From Cycas panzhihuaensis (taxonomy: Eukaryota; Cycadophyta): DNA of 64,000 nucleotides. The stretch is taken from NCBI GenBank assembly GCA_023213395.1, contig CM041465.1, forward strand, positions 21,080,001 through 21,144,000. The letters run 5' to 3'. The notes beneath the pieces were generated by a model. It saw nothing but the letters and a program-made list of their open reading frames with translations. It was not told the origin of the DNA and did not search any database. The number at the start of each line of letters is the position of its first letter. Position 1 is the first letter of the stretch. Made by a program: the position numbers and the translations under genes. This document shows, in pieces, positions 22,960 through 35,419 of this stretch.

Positions 22960-23760
22960 ATTTCACCTAATTAGCCTCCTTTCAGGATCTTCCTTTTTCT
23001 GGAACTCTTTTCTTTTGTAGCAATCCTTATTGAGGTGATCGGTCTTATTACAGTACCAACACCTGAGCTTACTCTTCTTGCCTTTTGATTTTGACCTCAA
23101 TGTATCCCTATAGCTTTTTCCTCTATCAATTATTCTACTCCTTACTGTCATAGCTTCTAGTGTAGAGGTTTCAAGACTAGACTTCCTCTGCACTTCTTCC
23201 ATCAGTAAACCACTCACAACAAAATCATATTCTAATTCATCTGTAGTGCTAAAACTAATTGAGGTGACAATATTATCCTAGGATTCTGGTAATGAGCATA
23301 ATAAGGTAACAACCTTATCCTTATCCTTAATTTTAACATCAATACTAACCAACTGACAAATAAGAGTATTGAAAATATTTAAATGGTCAATAATTTTTGT
23401 ACCTTCCTTCATCCGTAATGAGTACAACTGCGTCTTCAAGTAGATTCAATTCGTCATTGATTTGGTCATATACAAGCATTCCAACCGGGTCCATAATCCT
23501 ACTGTTGTCTGCTCCGCTATGATATTAAATAGAACTTTATCTACAAGCACAATCATATTGTGCTAAGAGCCTTTTTGTCTAGATCATCCCATTCATCATC
23601 ATCCATCCCTGTGGGTTTCCTCATTTTGCCTGCAAGAGCTATTTATAAACCTTGTTGTACAAGAACATCATACGCTTTCAACTTATATAACTCAAAGTTA
23701 TTCTTGCTATTGAATTTCTCCACCTCAAACTTTACACTTGCTAGTTTCACCATTTGGTGT
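22960..23760 (-). pseudogene. copia B gag with CCHC knuckle
   Basis: Gag begins near 23757 (MVKLASVKFEVEKFNSKNNF) and shows ALAGKMRKPTGMDDDEWDDLD, a capsid-like block LLCSLPESWDNIVTSIS near 23270-23320, and the basic C-terminus with the zinc knuckle CWYCNKTDHLNKDC at about 23020-23062, followed by a Lys/Arg/Glu tail. 23217-22963 is open for 84 codons. Three or more stops interrupt the N-terminal half. Confidence 0.87.
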
Positions 23761-23810
23761 AGGAAAAGCTAACACCAAAACCTTCACAAAATCGCTGCAA
23801 AAATAAAAGT

Positions 23811-23823
23811 GGCTTTGATACCA
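23811..23823 (-). other. copia B primer binding site (tRNA-Met)
   Basis: On the minus strand TGGTATCAAAGCC, two bases from the LTR, the same variant as in copia A. Confidence 0.9.
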
Positions 23824-23825
23824 CT

Positions 23826-24471
23826 TGTTGAGAAGACAAGGTCCCAACCCTTAAACCACCACCAAGATCTAAACTATTCTTACAACTAGTTACAGAAATC
23901 AAAACTAAAAGTTACATGCAAGTTCTTAAACTAGAGATAAAACAATAAAATGAATAAGAAAGCTAAGCATCACATACACACCTGATATAACATGGTAAAA
24001 CCCCAACAGTGTGCTAGGGACACATCCACATAGGAAAGGTATCAATCTTTATTATTGTAGAATGGAGAAAATGTACATAATCCTATAGCATATTTCTCAT
24101 AGCAACAACAACCAGCCACCCCACTTTCACAGTACATTGAACCCAATCAACATAAATGAAAAATACCCTAAATCAGGCTACATGAGAGGGTCATCTAAGG
24201 CACAAATTTTGACTATAGAATCTAGGGTATTTTAGCAAATGACCCTGATTCTATTTATAATTTAATGTACTTTTAGTGCTAAATTTTTGGGTTAGGGGCT
24301 ATTGCCCCTAAACCCCCTCTTTACGGGGGGTGTTCCATGCCCCCCGCACTCCCTTGGCTAAGGGGGCTCTTGCCCCCCTTAAAACCCCTTAAGGAAGGTT
24401 TGGGCGAGAAACTGCAATGCCAACTTATCAAAATTTTAGCCTCCTAACTATTGTTGTCACATTACCCAACA
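23826..24471 (-). repeat. copia B 5' LTR
   Basis: TGTTGAGAAG...CCCAACA on the plus strand, 646 bp, matching 18962-19784 but with only one copy of the GC-rich unit. Confidence 0.92.
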
Positions 24472-24675
24472 CATATCACCTCTCTTTCTATACCAAGTGA
24501 AGTTTAGGAAGTTAGAGGTCCAAGTTTAGCTATGGGTCCCTAAACCCACATTCTGATGCACATATGACCCTTTAGAGGTGCATCTCTCTTCCTTCTTTTT
24601 TTTCTATTACTTAGCCCCTAGCTCCTATAGTTAGTGAGGCAAAGTTTTATACCCTCCAGAGCAAGGTAAATCCAC

Positions 24676-24692
24676 TGGCAACCATACTAAGG
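24676..24692 (+). other. gypsy2 primer binding site
   Basis: TGGCAACCATACTAAGG starts one base after the 5' LTR end. It begins with TGG as a PBS should, but I could not assign the tRNA from memory. Confidence 0.55.
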
Positions 24693-24894
24693 ACCCACCA
24701 GTAAAGGAAGTCAATCTCCTTCCCTTCCTTTTCTAGGTGCAAGCCTTCTCTTTCATTTACTTTATTTTCTTGTTTTATTGGGCAAATCCTAATGCCTTTT
24801 TCTATCAATTAATGACTTTACTTCCCTTGTCTTGGTTAAGCATGCATGAATGCAATGATTTTCCCATCACTTACATGGCTTGTCTCCAATTTTA
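24693..24894 (+). other. gypsy2 leader
   Basis: About 200 bases between PBS and gag. The sequence matches the decayed reverse complement of gypsy1's leader (5241-5341), for example the TATTGGGCAA block near 24776. No frame seen. Confidence 0.6.
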
Positions 24895-27275
24895 GAAGGA
24901 TCTTTATACTCCCCCATCCCTCCATCAGATTCTCCACTTGCGATGGGGGGATATTCTTCAGAATGGACTTACCATGCCTATGCTTCTAAAGCTCAAGTTC
25001 TAGCTTTATATGCCCTCCAAGATCATTCTCACAAGAGTGAGGATCTTATCTTCTATCTAGATGACCATGAGCATCAAGAATTTCATCTATATCCTATACA
25101 CAGTGTATGGGGACCTTCCTCTATGGGACCTTTTAAATCCATTGAAATACCACATAAGGAGCATCCTACAGGGTCTGCTTTGCATGAAGAGCCTTCTACC
25201 ACATGTGACCAAGCAAGATCCCCTCCCGTAGAAGTAGTTGAGGTACTTAAATAATACCTTAAAGCTACACACACTCAACCATCCCTAAAATGGTTGAGAG
25301 ACCTCATTCAAGGTATGATTCCCACATCTTCATCTATATCTGTGTCAACTATCTATTCATATTCTCTTCTTACATCCTTAATGGGGGCCACCTCCATCAT
25401 TTCTATTTCTCTCCATATGCCTCTTAGCCAAGGCATAACTTAGGGCATGATGACCCCCTAGGTTAGGGTAAGCATCCTCGTCCCTATTCAAACAACAACA
25501 CCACAATCAACCATGGTAAGTACTCCTCTCATCTACCTGTGAGGTGCTCCACATCCTCACTTTTTAGGTAATGTGGGCCCTGCACCCACACAACCCCACT
25601 CTCAAGCAGGGGGCTCATCTCTTTATGTTTCCCTATGGTACACATCTTAACCTTATGGGTATGGAGGGGCTAATCCTCTCCCTACTTACAGGGTAGACCC
25701 ATACATCCATGTGGGATAGCACCACCTGTGTGGTCCATTTCAGTAAAACCCCATTTCTCTTTCTACCCTATCCTCTTCATGTACAATCCCATATGTGGTT
25801 CCCTCATATCTGGAGGTCCTATGCCCCCTAGTGGTTGCTCCTCCTATGTTCCTCCCATGTAGGGGACATGTTCCCATAGGGGAGTGGCATACGTTCTTTC
25901 ATCCTCCACCTGTATCCATTACCTACACACTAGCATCACTCCCTCCTTCTCAATGAGAGGAAATGTGTGTCCTTTGTGTGCTTACCACCTATATGTTGGA
26001 GTTAGGCACTCATGTCCAACTATCTTTTTACCCTTCATTGACCCTATAGCTCAACTTAGAGCCCATCCCTTCATTGACTATAGGTCAACCCCTTTCTCAA
26101 TTGAGGCCTTGAGGACTAATTTACCTCCTCATCCTCCTGAGGTACCCAAATCCAATGACACCTCCCTTTAAGACCCAATAGAGCATGTCAAGAGCTTCTC
26201 CATGGTGTTCATCAATTATTGGTCATATGATCATATCCTATTGAAGTTATTTCCTTAATCATTATGGGGAGATGCCCTTAAATGGTTTCATCATCTCGTT
26301 GCCCACTCAATCCATTATTTTCAACAACTTGTAGACGAGTTTGTTAGCTACTTTGATATAGCTCATCCTTTTAAGAGTGAGGTTAAGGCCTTACTCTCAC
26401 TTAAACAAGGTCATGATGTGATGAATCATGACTTTGTCAAATGATTCCTTGACCTTCTACATTCTTTGAAGGCTGTGTTGCCTAAAGAATTCAAGAGAGA
26501 CATTTTTTTAAAGGCCCTCTACCGTAAAGTTTATGTTGAAGTCCTCAAAATGGGGGCTATGACATGCGAGTCCTCCATAGAAAAATGCTTGGTACTTGAG
26601 GCCATAGAGATCCAAGTAGGTCTCAAAAGACCTCTTAGGCCATCATAGTAGCATGAGACACCCCCTCCACCATGTGATCAAAGGCCTCAACATCTAACAA
26701 GACCACCTACCCATGACATATAAAAGACGATGGACCCCATTACCTCCACTTTATATTTATTTGAGCATACTATAAAGGAGTTGAAGCTCTAACCTTCACA
26801 ACCCTCTAATTCTTATAAGTTTATCTATCAAGCCTTCTAAGCCACACCCCCTAAAGGTGACAACACGTAGACTTCTCAGGAAAGGAGGATAAAGCCCTCC
26901 CTTGAGAAGAAATGGTGCTTCGTCAATGGCGAGTGCCTTCATGGGGACTCATAATGTTAGGTGTAGCATCCCGAGTTTGCTTTACAACATGATTCCTCCT
27001 TTAAATGTGAATCTAAGCCCAATATAGACCATCTTGTCTATTGTGATCCTTTCCCAAACATGGGGAACAAGAGTAATTCACTCATAGTAGAGGAATGGGA
27101 ATATGGGACGGTCTTCTAACCCCACTCCTAAGCAAATGAAGGGAAAGGAAGTAAGAGACTCATTTTCCACTCCTAGGCCTCATCTTTAGCCTTCTTCATC
27201 TTCTCAACCCCAAAGTAAAGGGAAGAGAGTTATCCATATGCTTTAATCTATCTCTTTATATGTGGTCACTAAGTC
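24880..27275 (+). pseudogene. gypsy2 gag
   Basis: The N-terminal block is open at 24880-25254 (PLAMGGYSSEWTYHAYASKA; ...EEPSTTCDQARSPPVEVVEVLK) and matches gypsy1 gag near 5150-4860. A Pro/Gly-rich, broken spacer follows at 25260-25880. The core has IDYRSTPFSIEALRTNLPPH at 26070-26130, GDALKWFHHLVAHSIHYF near 26270-26330 and EFKRDIFLKALYRKVYVEVL at 26484-26560. A Cys/His stretch (KKWCFVNGECLHGDS) lies at about 26905-26950 and HPEFALQHDSSFKCESKPN follows. The frame ends at the copia C junction near 27275. Confidence 0.87.
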
Positions 27276-27282
27276 TCATAAT
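27183..27282 (+). repeat. Left copy of ~100-bp gypsy duplication flanking copia C
   Basis: This stretch, including CTTCATCTTCTCAACCC and GAGAGTTATCCATATGCT, recurs at 35420-35519 with about nine differences in 85 compared bases, mostly transitions. Both copies read as the same gag-protease linker codons. Confidence 0.85.
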
Positions 27283-28890
27283 GCCCAATGTGAATGATGC
27301 CTAAACTATCTTTAAATTTCTGGAATTTGACCTACCCCAAAGCCTTTGTAAATATATATGTTGTCTGGTCTTTAATGTTATAATAGGCTAATTTAATTTC
27401 TTATACTTGTACTAGTTCTTGAATAAAATGGTGTTGAGTCTCGATGTGTTTCATTCTGCCATGGAAGATTAGATTCTTTGCCATTTGGATGGTGCTCTAA
27501 TTGTCACACCAAATTCTGGTGGGACCTTTCTGTTTAAGCTAAAAATCTTGTAATAGTCTTCTCAACTAAACTAAATCACATGCACCTACTACTATTGCTT
27601 TATATTCTACCTCAACTGTGGATAAGGATACTGTGTTCTACTTCTTTATGCTATATGTTATTGCTACTAATCCCATATTAAATATATAACCTATTATAGA
27701 TTTTATGTCATCAACATCTCTTGCCTAATTTAAATTTGTATAGCCAATCAACTAAACTTTTAAGGAGGCTTTGTAGTATAGCCCATAATCTAGAGTTCCT
27801 TTAAGATATCAAAGGATTCTCTTAGCTGCTTTCCAATGAGAGGTCTTCAAATCTTGCATGAACCTAGATACAATACTAACTAAGTGTGTTATATCTAGTT
27901 GGGTGGATGTCAAATATATCAAACTTCTAATAAGTTGTTTGTAAAGTGTTGGATCAACTAAAGTAGAGTCATCTATCTTGGAGAGTTTGATTCTTGTTTC
28001 AACTAAGGTTGCCAATGGTTTATAATCTATCATTCTAAACTTTTGTAGTAGGTCCAAGGTATATTGTGTTGGGAGATGAAAATTCCCTTCTTATCTTACC
28101 AAACTTCTAATCCTAGGAAGTAATGCATAAGTCCTAAATCTTTCATCTCGAATTATTTACACATAGCATATTTGAATTGAAGCAAGAGGTGGGAGTCATT
28201 TCTAATATATACAAGGTCATACACATAAAGACCTATAATTAGGATTGAACTTCCCTTGATTTGGATATACAAGTTAGGGTTTTCTTGAGATCTTTCAAAC
28301 CCTTGATCTGTAAAATATTTATCTATATAGGAATACTGAGCCCTGGGTGCTTATTTTAGACCATAGAGTGCCTTTTTTAGTTTATACACTTTGTTCTCTT
28401 CCTCCACTGACTTCAAAACCAAGGGTTTGAGTGACATAGATGTCTTCTTTGATGTAGCCATTGAGGAAGGCACTTTTGACATCTATTTGGTAAACTTTCC
28501 AACCTATTTGGGCTACTAGGCTCATCATCATTATAACAAATTTGATCCAAGTAATAGGGGTAAAAGTTTTAGTATAATCTATGCCTTCTTTTTTAGTGTA
28601 CCCCTTTGCAATTAATCTAGCCTTATACTTGTCAATAGAGCCATTCGAGTGAAACTTGGTCTTATAGACCCATTTTGTACTAATAGTCTTTTTCTCTAAG
28701 GGTAAATCAACTAGCTCCCATGTGTTATTCCTAACAATGGAGTTGTATTCATCTTCCATAGTTTTTTGCCAACATTTATGTCGATTAGCCTTAGCAAAGG
28801 TTTGAGACTCATGAGTCTCTAATACCTTGCTCATCAGGGCAAAGTTAACCCTATGTGAGTGTGTGGATCTTTGATTATTATCCAAGATGT
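27276..28890 (-). pseudogene. copia C reverse transcriptase and RNase H
   Basis: 28885-28382 is open for 167 codons: NNTWELVDLPLEKKTISTKW, KARLIAKGYTKKEGIDYTKTF and GWKVYQIDVKSAFLNGYIKED. Next come APRAQYSYIDKYF, then the polymerase box, which reads GLYVYDLVYI at about 28205-28235 instead of LYVDDL: the first catalytic Asp is Tyr. DLGLMHYFLGLEVW and YKQLIRSLIYLTSTQLDITHLVSIVSRF (27809-28057) follow. RNase H ends at about 27360-27276 (TTYIFTKALG, then FKDSLGIIHIGHYET and a stop). Confidence 0.9.
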
Positions 28891-30120
28891 TACCTAAGTC
28901 ATGATTCTAATGAACCCATTTTGTTAGGTTTTGTGGTGGAGGTTGAGATAAAGTTCTCTCGCTACTAGGTTCATTAATGCTTCTCCTAGAATCAAACATA
29001 GGAGGCACATATTTAGTTTTAGAAGATGTATCAAACTTTATTGCAACCTCCTTTCTCTTTTGTTGATTGTCTTGATAGTAGGCATCTTCCTAAAACTTAA
29101 CATCCCTGCTCAACATGACTTTTCTTGATTTGGGATCATATACCTTATATGACTTAGAAGTTTTACTATAGCCAAGGGAAATACATTTGACACTGTGATC
29201 ATCCAATTTTGATCTTTATTGATGAGAAATGTGAGCATAGGCAAGACATCCAAATACTCTAAGATGATGTATACTTGATCTGTAACCAATCCAAGCTTCT
29301 TTTAGAGCTTTCCACTTAATAGCTTTGGTGGAGCACTTATTACGTGAATAAATAGCCATGTGAGCTACTTTAGCCTAAAACTTATGGCCCAAATTCTTAT
29401 CCTTAAGCATACACCTAGCCATTTTGACTATAGTATGATTTTTCCTCTCTACTACATCATTTTGTTATGGGGTGTAGGGGTTAGTGAACTATATTATAAT
29501 TCCATGGTGTATACAATAGTCTTCGAATGTAGTAGAGGTAAAATCTCCCCCATTATCTGATCTTAGGGATAGAAGTTTATATCCACTTTATCACTCCATA
29601 AAGGTTTTGAAGTCAACAAAGTGTTGGAAGCCATCTAATTTATACATGAGGAAGAACACCCATGTCTTCCTTGTGAAGTCATTAATGAAAGTGATGAAGT
29701 ATTTTGCATCTGTTAGTGAAGGAGTTTTCATAGGCCCCTAAATATCTATGTATATCAATTAGAGAGGACCTGATGCTTGATGACTATAATCTGGAAAGAT
29801 TTCCTTATGGTGTTTACCAAGAAGACACCCTTCACATAAGTTGTTATTTACATCAATATGTGGTAAACCATTGAGCATGTCCATCTATTTCATAAGGGCC
29901 AAACTATTACAGTTGAGATGGGGGCTAAACTATTATAGTTCAGATGGCTAAACCTTTTATGCCATAACTCACTATCCAAGTTAACTAAAGTTCTTAGAGC
30001 ATATGTATCTAAAAGAGTAAGTATAAGTTTGAATAAGTGATTCTTAGTCATTTTCCCTTTGTCAATAATAGCTTTATTTCTTCTTTCATCTTTTATTACA
30101 CACTTACCATTATCCAAAAT
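28891..30120 (-). pseudogene. copia C integrase
   Basis: The pre-integrase block ELWHKRFSHLNYNSL lies at 29935-29985. The zinc-binding part (CEGCLLGKHHKEIF near 29800-29845) and catalytic core follow: YFITFINDFTRKTWVFFLMYK, SLRSDNGGDFTSTTFEDYC near 29520-29580 and QNDVVERKNHTIVKMARCML near 29400-29460. Asp (SDNGG) and Glu (VVERKN) are kept. The C-terminal part (RSSIHHLRVFGCLAYAHI, KCISLGYS, YDPKSRKVMLSRDVKF) reaches about 29090, and the hinge goes on to 28890. A handful of TAG/TAA codons break it. Confidence 0.88.
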
Positions 30121-30199
30121 GACTTTATAGTCCTATCCCATTATCTTCCCTACTGATAGTAAGTTTTTCCTTAGAGTTGGGACATGCAAGACATCATCT

Positions 30200-30420
30200 A
30201 GATGTCTATACTATCCTATATCCATCATCAATGCTATATTACCTCTACCAACTGATTGATAGGAGGTATTATCTCCAAACATAATAGATCCTTTCCTATT
30301 TTTATCCAAAGCATGAAACAAATGTTCTTTGTGTGTCATATAAGTGGAACACCCTAAATTAATGTACCAACTATCATCTTCTTCCTCCTTAGTAGTGAAA
30401 TTAGATAGAAACAAATTGTT
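30200..30420 (-). pseudogene. copia C protease
   Basis: DSWYINLGCSTYMT near 30330-30375 matches the copia protease site W-x-I-D-S-G. The catalytic Asp is Asn and the Ser is Leu (30352-30360), so it cannot be active. The block SIMFGDNTSYQSVGRGNIAL follows to about 30240. Confidence 0.85.
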
Positions 30421-31539
30421 ATTGTCATTTGACTCAGTTGCATTATGGGCATGTCCTCTAGTGGGTGGTCTATGTTTTGAGAAACAATTATCTTCATTAT
30501 GGCCACTTCTATGGCAATATTTGAAATATAGGGAATCTCTCCTTCCATAGCTTAAGCTCCTACTTCTTGGATAATATTGATCAATATTGGAAGATCTCCC
30601 TCTTTCTTCATAAGTTTAAGGAGGGTTGTCTCTTTGTCTATTATCATAGTATTCTTGATTATACCTTGAGGATTGAGGATTTCCTTGACAATTCAGACAA
30701 TAAGTGTGACCTTCGAACTATCTCCTTTGATTTGTATATCTTGGAGGGTTCTCATTCTATTGGTGTCCTCATTGCCTCCTTTGATAAGGGGCTTGATATT
30801 TAGGAGGATCTTGCCTAACTTCCCTTCTAGTATTCCCAACCCTTCTTCTTAGAGGTGATTCTTTAGACCTTGAGGATTCTGCTTGAGAATTAGATTAGAT
30901 GTGAGCCTTTGTGGCAAAGGTATATTCGAGTGAATCATTGGCACTTTGTTGTTCTTCTATGGACATGAGCATAGCATTAAGCTATTCCACTTTTAATGTG
31001 CTTAGATCTTTTGAGATACTTATACTAGTGGCAATAATTTTAAAACATCTAACTACACCAACATGCCTTAGGATCTATTCAACTACCCTTTGTTCAATTA
31101 GGGTATCTCCAAGAGACCTCATTTGATTTACTATGTCTTGTTCTTTAGTCATGAATTCTATTATAGATTTAGTGGGTATCATACACAAGTTTTTAAACTT
31201 ACTTTTAAGATTTTGAAGTTTGGAAGAGGTTGCTCCTTTATATATTAACTATAGTGTATCCTAAGCTTCCTTTGATTGGATGGACTCACTAACATGAGGA
31301 AATACATGATCTTCAAGTACACAAAAGAGAAGTGCTAGGGCTTTATTATCCTTCTTGACATTTTCCTTATAGGTGGCTTTCTTTACATCGGTTAGATTTT
31401 GACATAATTTATTGTATCCTAATTTCATAATCTCCCATATTTCATTAGCTATGAGGATAGGTCTCATCCTCCTACTCCAATTTAAGAAATTATTCCCATC
31501 AAATTTTGGAATGATCTTGTTATCAAAACTTGAGGCCAT
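30421..31539 (-). pseudogene. copia C gag
   Basis: Gag starts with MASSFDNKIIPKFDGNNFLN at 31539 and is open for 92 codons to 31261 (NWSRRMRPILIANEIWEIM; KALALLFCVLEDHVFPHV). The rest is broken. The nucleic-acid-binding knuckle near 30490-30535 reads FKYCHRSGHNEDNC: the first Cys of the CCHC motif has become Phe. It leads directly into protease, as in other copia elements. Confidence 0.87.
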
Positions 31540-34500
31540 GTTGAACTAAGGTTTTGTTGAACAAAGGTGATAATTAAGGATGAGGTTGACAAGAGTTTTA
31601 GATTTGAATTTTAAAAAGGATTTGAATTTGAAGTTTGAAAGGGTTTTGAATTTAAAATTTGAACCAAGTTTAAATAACCCAAGTTTTACCCAAAGTTAAA
31701 AAAAATGAACTAGTACCTAATAAGGCTACTAGGCTCTAAATTTAGGGTTCTCCTAGGGAAACCTCTGGTTACTATCTTATCTAGTGGTACCTACCTATAG
31801 ATGGAGAAATAGAGATCCAATATACCGGTACATGAGCTCAAGGCTCAATATACCTCAATACATAGGCCTCTAAGAAATATTTTACACCCCCCTGAATTAT
31901 GGACCCATCTATACTAGACTTATGCCTAACAATAGATCTAGCGGTGAAGGTTGCTTGAACCAAGGTACTTACCCTCTCTAGGTCTAGCCTTAGTCTCCAA
32001 ACACCAAATAAGGAAAAGGTTCTACACCTTAGCCTACCATTGAATACACCTGATAGCTAATGTCTTTTCTCATCCAATATGAGTAGGCCTATTAGCATGT
32101 GCGAGGTAGTAACTTCAGGGGTCTTAACCATTCCCCTTATAAGGTTAGAAAAATGAGGTTATTCAATTTAGGATTTATCTTTTTAATGTGAAAATAAATT
32201 AATCAATACTTATGGTCTTTCTTAGGGTTTTGAAAGTTTTCTTTTATATAACCAAAAAAAAAACACTTAAAATGAAGGACAATATCCACTAAGAAAGAAT
32301 GAACAAATGACATAATAATTTTTTTTAAAAAATATACAAGTAATAACCTTTCTTAATAAACCAAAATGAATACCTTCTTAATAAACCAAAATGAATGCTA
32401 ATATGCAAGCCAATGTCTTTTAAATTGAAATGCTCTTTAAAAATAAAGTACATAAGAAACTATATGCACCTTCTATAAGTAAAGCAATGAATCAATAAAG
32501 CTTTCAACATTTGAATGCCTTTAAATCAAGAATGTTAAGTGAACCTCTAATGTATAAAATGAATAAGAAAAGACTTGTAATTGTGCCTTTGCTATGCACT
32601 CCTTAAGACTAAAAAAATATGGCTTTAGGATAAATTAGAAATCTTTTTTGACTAATGAACCAATGAACTTTAGGATGTATGAAGATTATTGTAAATAATC
32701 TTTGTAATAATATGAATGAAATGACAAGAAGCTCCTTTGTAAGTTTATAAGCAAACTAGGTATAACCTTTCTTGCAAATCAAATAAAGCTTAAACCATAT
32801 AAATTTGAAATAAAAGCTGCCCTTAGTGATGAAAATATAAAAGATCAATGAGATTCTTTAACTAAGCTTGAGTTTTCAAAGTTTAGGAGTAGCTTAAGTA
32901 AATAGGAGTGATATTTATTAATGCAAAAAATGAGTAGTTATTCCTTTAAAAATAATAAAAAATAAGAAATTGAAGTGCAACTTTTACCTTTCATGATAGA
33001 AATGCTTGAAAAATGACAAGTTTCTTATAGAAAATGAACAACTAGAATGAAAAAAAAGTATCCATTTGATTGAATAACTCCTCTTAGCTTAAAATATTGA
33101 AGAACTAGCTTCTTATTATAAAAAGTAACTTGAAAATATAAACAAGAAATAATAAAAGCTTCAAGAATAAGCTATTATCAATCAATAAATTAGATGTAAT
33201 ATTTTGAGATCATGTAATATATGAAACATTATAGAATGATACTGATAAGGATTGAATAAGGAGCTGAAAATAACTTGCTTCAAATACCTACTAAATGAGC
33301 TCAAAATTAAGTGAAATTTATCTTAAACTGAAGAATATCAAATTTTCTTTCTGACAAATTTAACCATTAAGAAAATTGACTTCTGTAGCTCAATATTTTA
33401 TTCAATAAGTGCAAAGACCCCTTTTTGGACTTAAATAGGAGCTATAAGACTAAAATGTTATAAAAATAGATTATAACCTTATAAAAAGTATAAAAGGGCT
33501 CTCTTACAAATAGAAGGTCTTTTAATCTGATTTATTTCAAATAAAATGAGGAAAACACTTCAAAAAATACTGATTAGTGAGCAAATAGGCTTGATTTAAT
33601 ACCTTAAATTTAATAGCCTATAATATCTACAAAAGACTTCAAATCATTTAAAAGATTATATTACCACGAAGAGATCTGAATTAATTGTCCAACAAAGCTG
33701 ACAAATTAGAAAATGGATACCAAACAAGAAAGATATAGTAAAAATAGTAACAGGATCTCTTTATCTTTAATAAACTATAAGATAAAAAATGAGGTGACTT
33801 TAAATCATTAAAAACTGATCAAAACAAATCCAAAACTAAAAAATAACTAGTCTACAACATAGCTCACAAAGCTATAGTCACAATGGAACTAGTTTTGTCA
33901 AAATCTGGTACTCCATTAAGAAGTTAGAAATGAAAATATGCCAATTACCCCTTTAGAATAAAATAAATTAAAAGAATAAAAAAGAAAAGGTTTTATAAAG
34001 TTGATTAGCCTTTTTGCTAAATGCTTTAGGTCACATGGAGGGGCACGGGGCATGGGGCTAAATCTTGAGGGGACTATGCTCTAAACAAAAAGATTTTAAA
34101 TGTTATAAAAAGTAATTAAATTTTTTATAATAGAGGCAATATAAAACAAGGTATTATTAAGTCGATTCGAAATGAAATAACGTCATTCAAACTATTACAA
34201 CTATGTAATGTCTTCAGAGCTTGAACAGAGGTAGAAAAATGATGAAAAAATGATCAGTTCAATCGCAAGAGGGGGCACAATAACCCACCACACAGATCAG
34301 TCTAAAAAAAAAAATGAAGAGGAATATAAGTTTTATATATAAAAAACAAAGAAACTTATTGAATATATGGCAGACAATGAGGTTGATGCAGAACATAGGT
34401 GGATTATGGAAAACCTAATCGAGATATCTATGATCCTTCAAGTAAAAGATGGGCAACATAGTAGTGTAGACTCGATTCCAGAAAAAAAATATTTAAAAAT

Positions 34501-35419
34501 ACTTTGTATAAAAATAAAAATAAAAACCAATGAAAATAATGAAGGATGAAGGCGTGGAGACTCGGGTGCTTAGATCTCTCTATAGAAGGCACAGATTGAC
34601 ACCAAACTTTAGGAGAGGTTGGGTATCATGGATGGAAAGTCACTAGTAAATTTTCATGCCAAACATATGCATGTAGGAAGAGAACTAAGTAGAGGAGTGA
34701 AATGGGTTCCAAATGACAAACTGTGACTCAAAGAGAGATTTCTCTTAGTATGACCAGCAAAAATACGAATCACTTTCACTGTTGGCTAGATGATTCAATT
34801 CTGATCAAAATAAGCAGTCATATGAAGTAGTTTTGATCAATGATTAAGAAGCTAGAATTGAATGAAATCAAGTGAATGATGCATGTATAACATATGAATA
34901 TATACAAACGAAAAACCAAATAATATAAACAATGATTTTATAAGGTTTAACCTTTAATATATCATTATATTATTTACATACCAAATTAAATGGAAGATGA
35001 GCTATGAGATTCACATAAACTTCTTAAAAATCAACCAATTACATACCAACCAAGTCACTTTAATACCAAATGAAGGATGCAGAGGTGTAAAGTGGGACTA
35101 CAATAGTGAGTCCATAATGTTTGAATTAACATAATCTTCTAAATCATTGGTAGTGTTGAAAATACTAGGGAGGTATTCCCACCCCATTTATGGGAAATTT
35201 TGAGGAGGTAATAAGCACCTCAACCTGACCTACATGTCCTTTAAGTATATTCAAAATAATATTAAAAAATATAAACACATGCCTTAAGAGTAATAGGTTA
35301 GCATTTGGAGGCTCTAGGTGGCCTGGTGTGCAGCTCTAGATGCCCTAGGGGGCCCTAAAGGTGGATTTGAGGGGCCTTAGGTCCACATCTCCTTAGGAAC
35401 ATTAAGGGTTATTCCAACA
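31540..35419 (-). other. Noncoding region upstream of copia C gag
   Basis: This AT-rich 3.9 kb has no recognisable frame. It would be copia C's leader and possibly a long, decayed LTR (it ends CCAACA at 35414-35419), or an unrelated insertion. A 23-bp direct repeat (CTTAATAAACCAAAATGAAT core) lies at about 32353-32397, and Phe-codon-like TTTGAATTT repeats at 31604-31665. No PBS was found. Confidence 0.5.

Larger units (their letters stand above)
18962..24471 (-). mobile_element. copia B: Ty1/copia element inserted in gypsy2 5' LTR
   Basis: A complete minus-strand element of 5510 bp has a 5' LTR at 23826-24471, PBS at 23811-23823, gag, protease, integrase, RT and RNase H in copia order, PPT near 19785-19797 and 3' LTR at 18962-19784. 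A CATAT target duplication flanks it. The two LTRs differ in length (646 and 823 bp) because the 3' LTR holds a ~177-bp tandem duplication that includes the LTR end and PPT. Domains resemble Tnt1/SIRE-type (Tork or related) copia elements, but the lineage is not firmly assigned. Decay is moderate to strong. Confidence 0.93.
5347..24674 (+). repeat. gypsy2 5' LTR, split into three pieces
   Basis: The pieces are 5347-6030, 16186-18961 and 24477-24674; together they align along their whole length with the 3' LTR at 44852-48520. The start is TATTTCC (TGTTTCC in the 3' LTR) and the end GGTAAATCCA (GGTGACTCCA in the 3' LTR). Copia A interrupts it at 6031-16185 and copia B at 18962-24476. No reliable TATA box or RNA start could be chosen by eye. 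Two short frames stay open in both LTR copies (17870-18088 plus, and 18161-18346 minus). Confidence 0.9.
27276..35419 (-). mobile_element. copia C: Ty1/copia element, 3'-truncated, inserted in gypsy2 gag-protease linker
   Basis: A minus-strand copia polyprotein runs from gag (start near 31539) to the end of RNase H at about 27276, where the sequence passes directly into gypsy2. There is no 3' LTR or PPT. Upstream of gag, 31540-35419 is noncoding; it ends in CCAACA (35414-35419), which looks like an LTR terminus, but no PBS or LTR partner was found. A ~100-bp duplication of gypsy sequence flanks the insertion instead of a 5-bp one. Protease and RT catalytic residues are lost. Insertion as a broken cDNA during double-strand-break repair is a possible explanation (inference). 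Confidence 0.82.

Noticed and set aside
31540-35419. A full long LTR for copia C
   Set aside because: Only a CCAACA-like end was found. No PBS, no LTR start and no partner copy.
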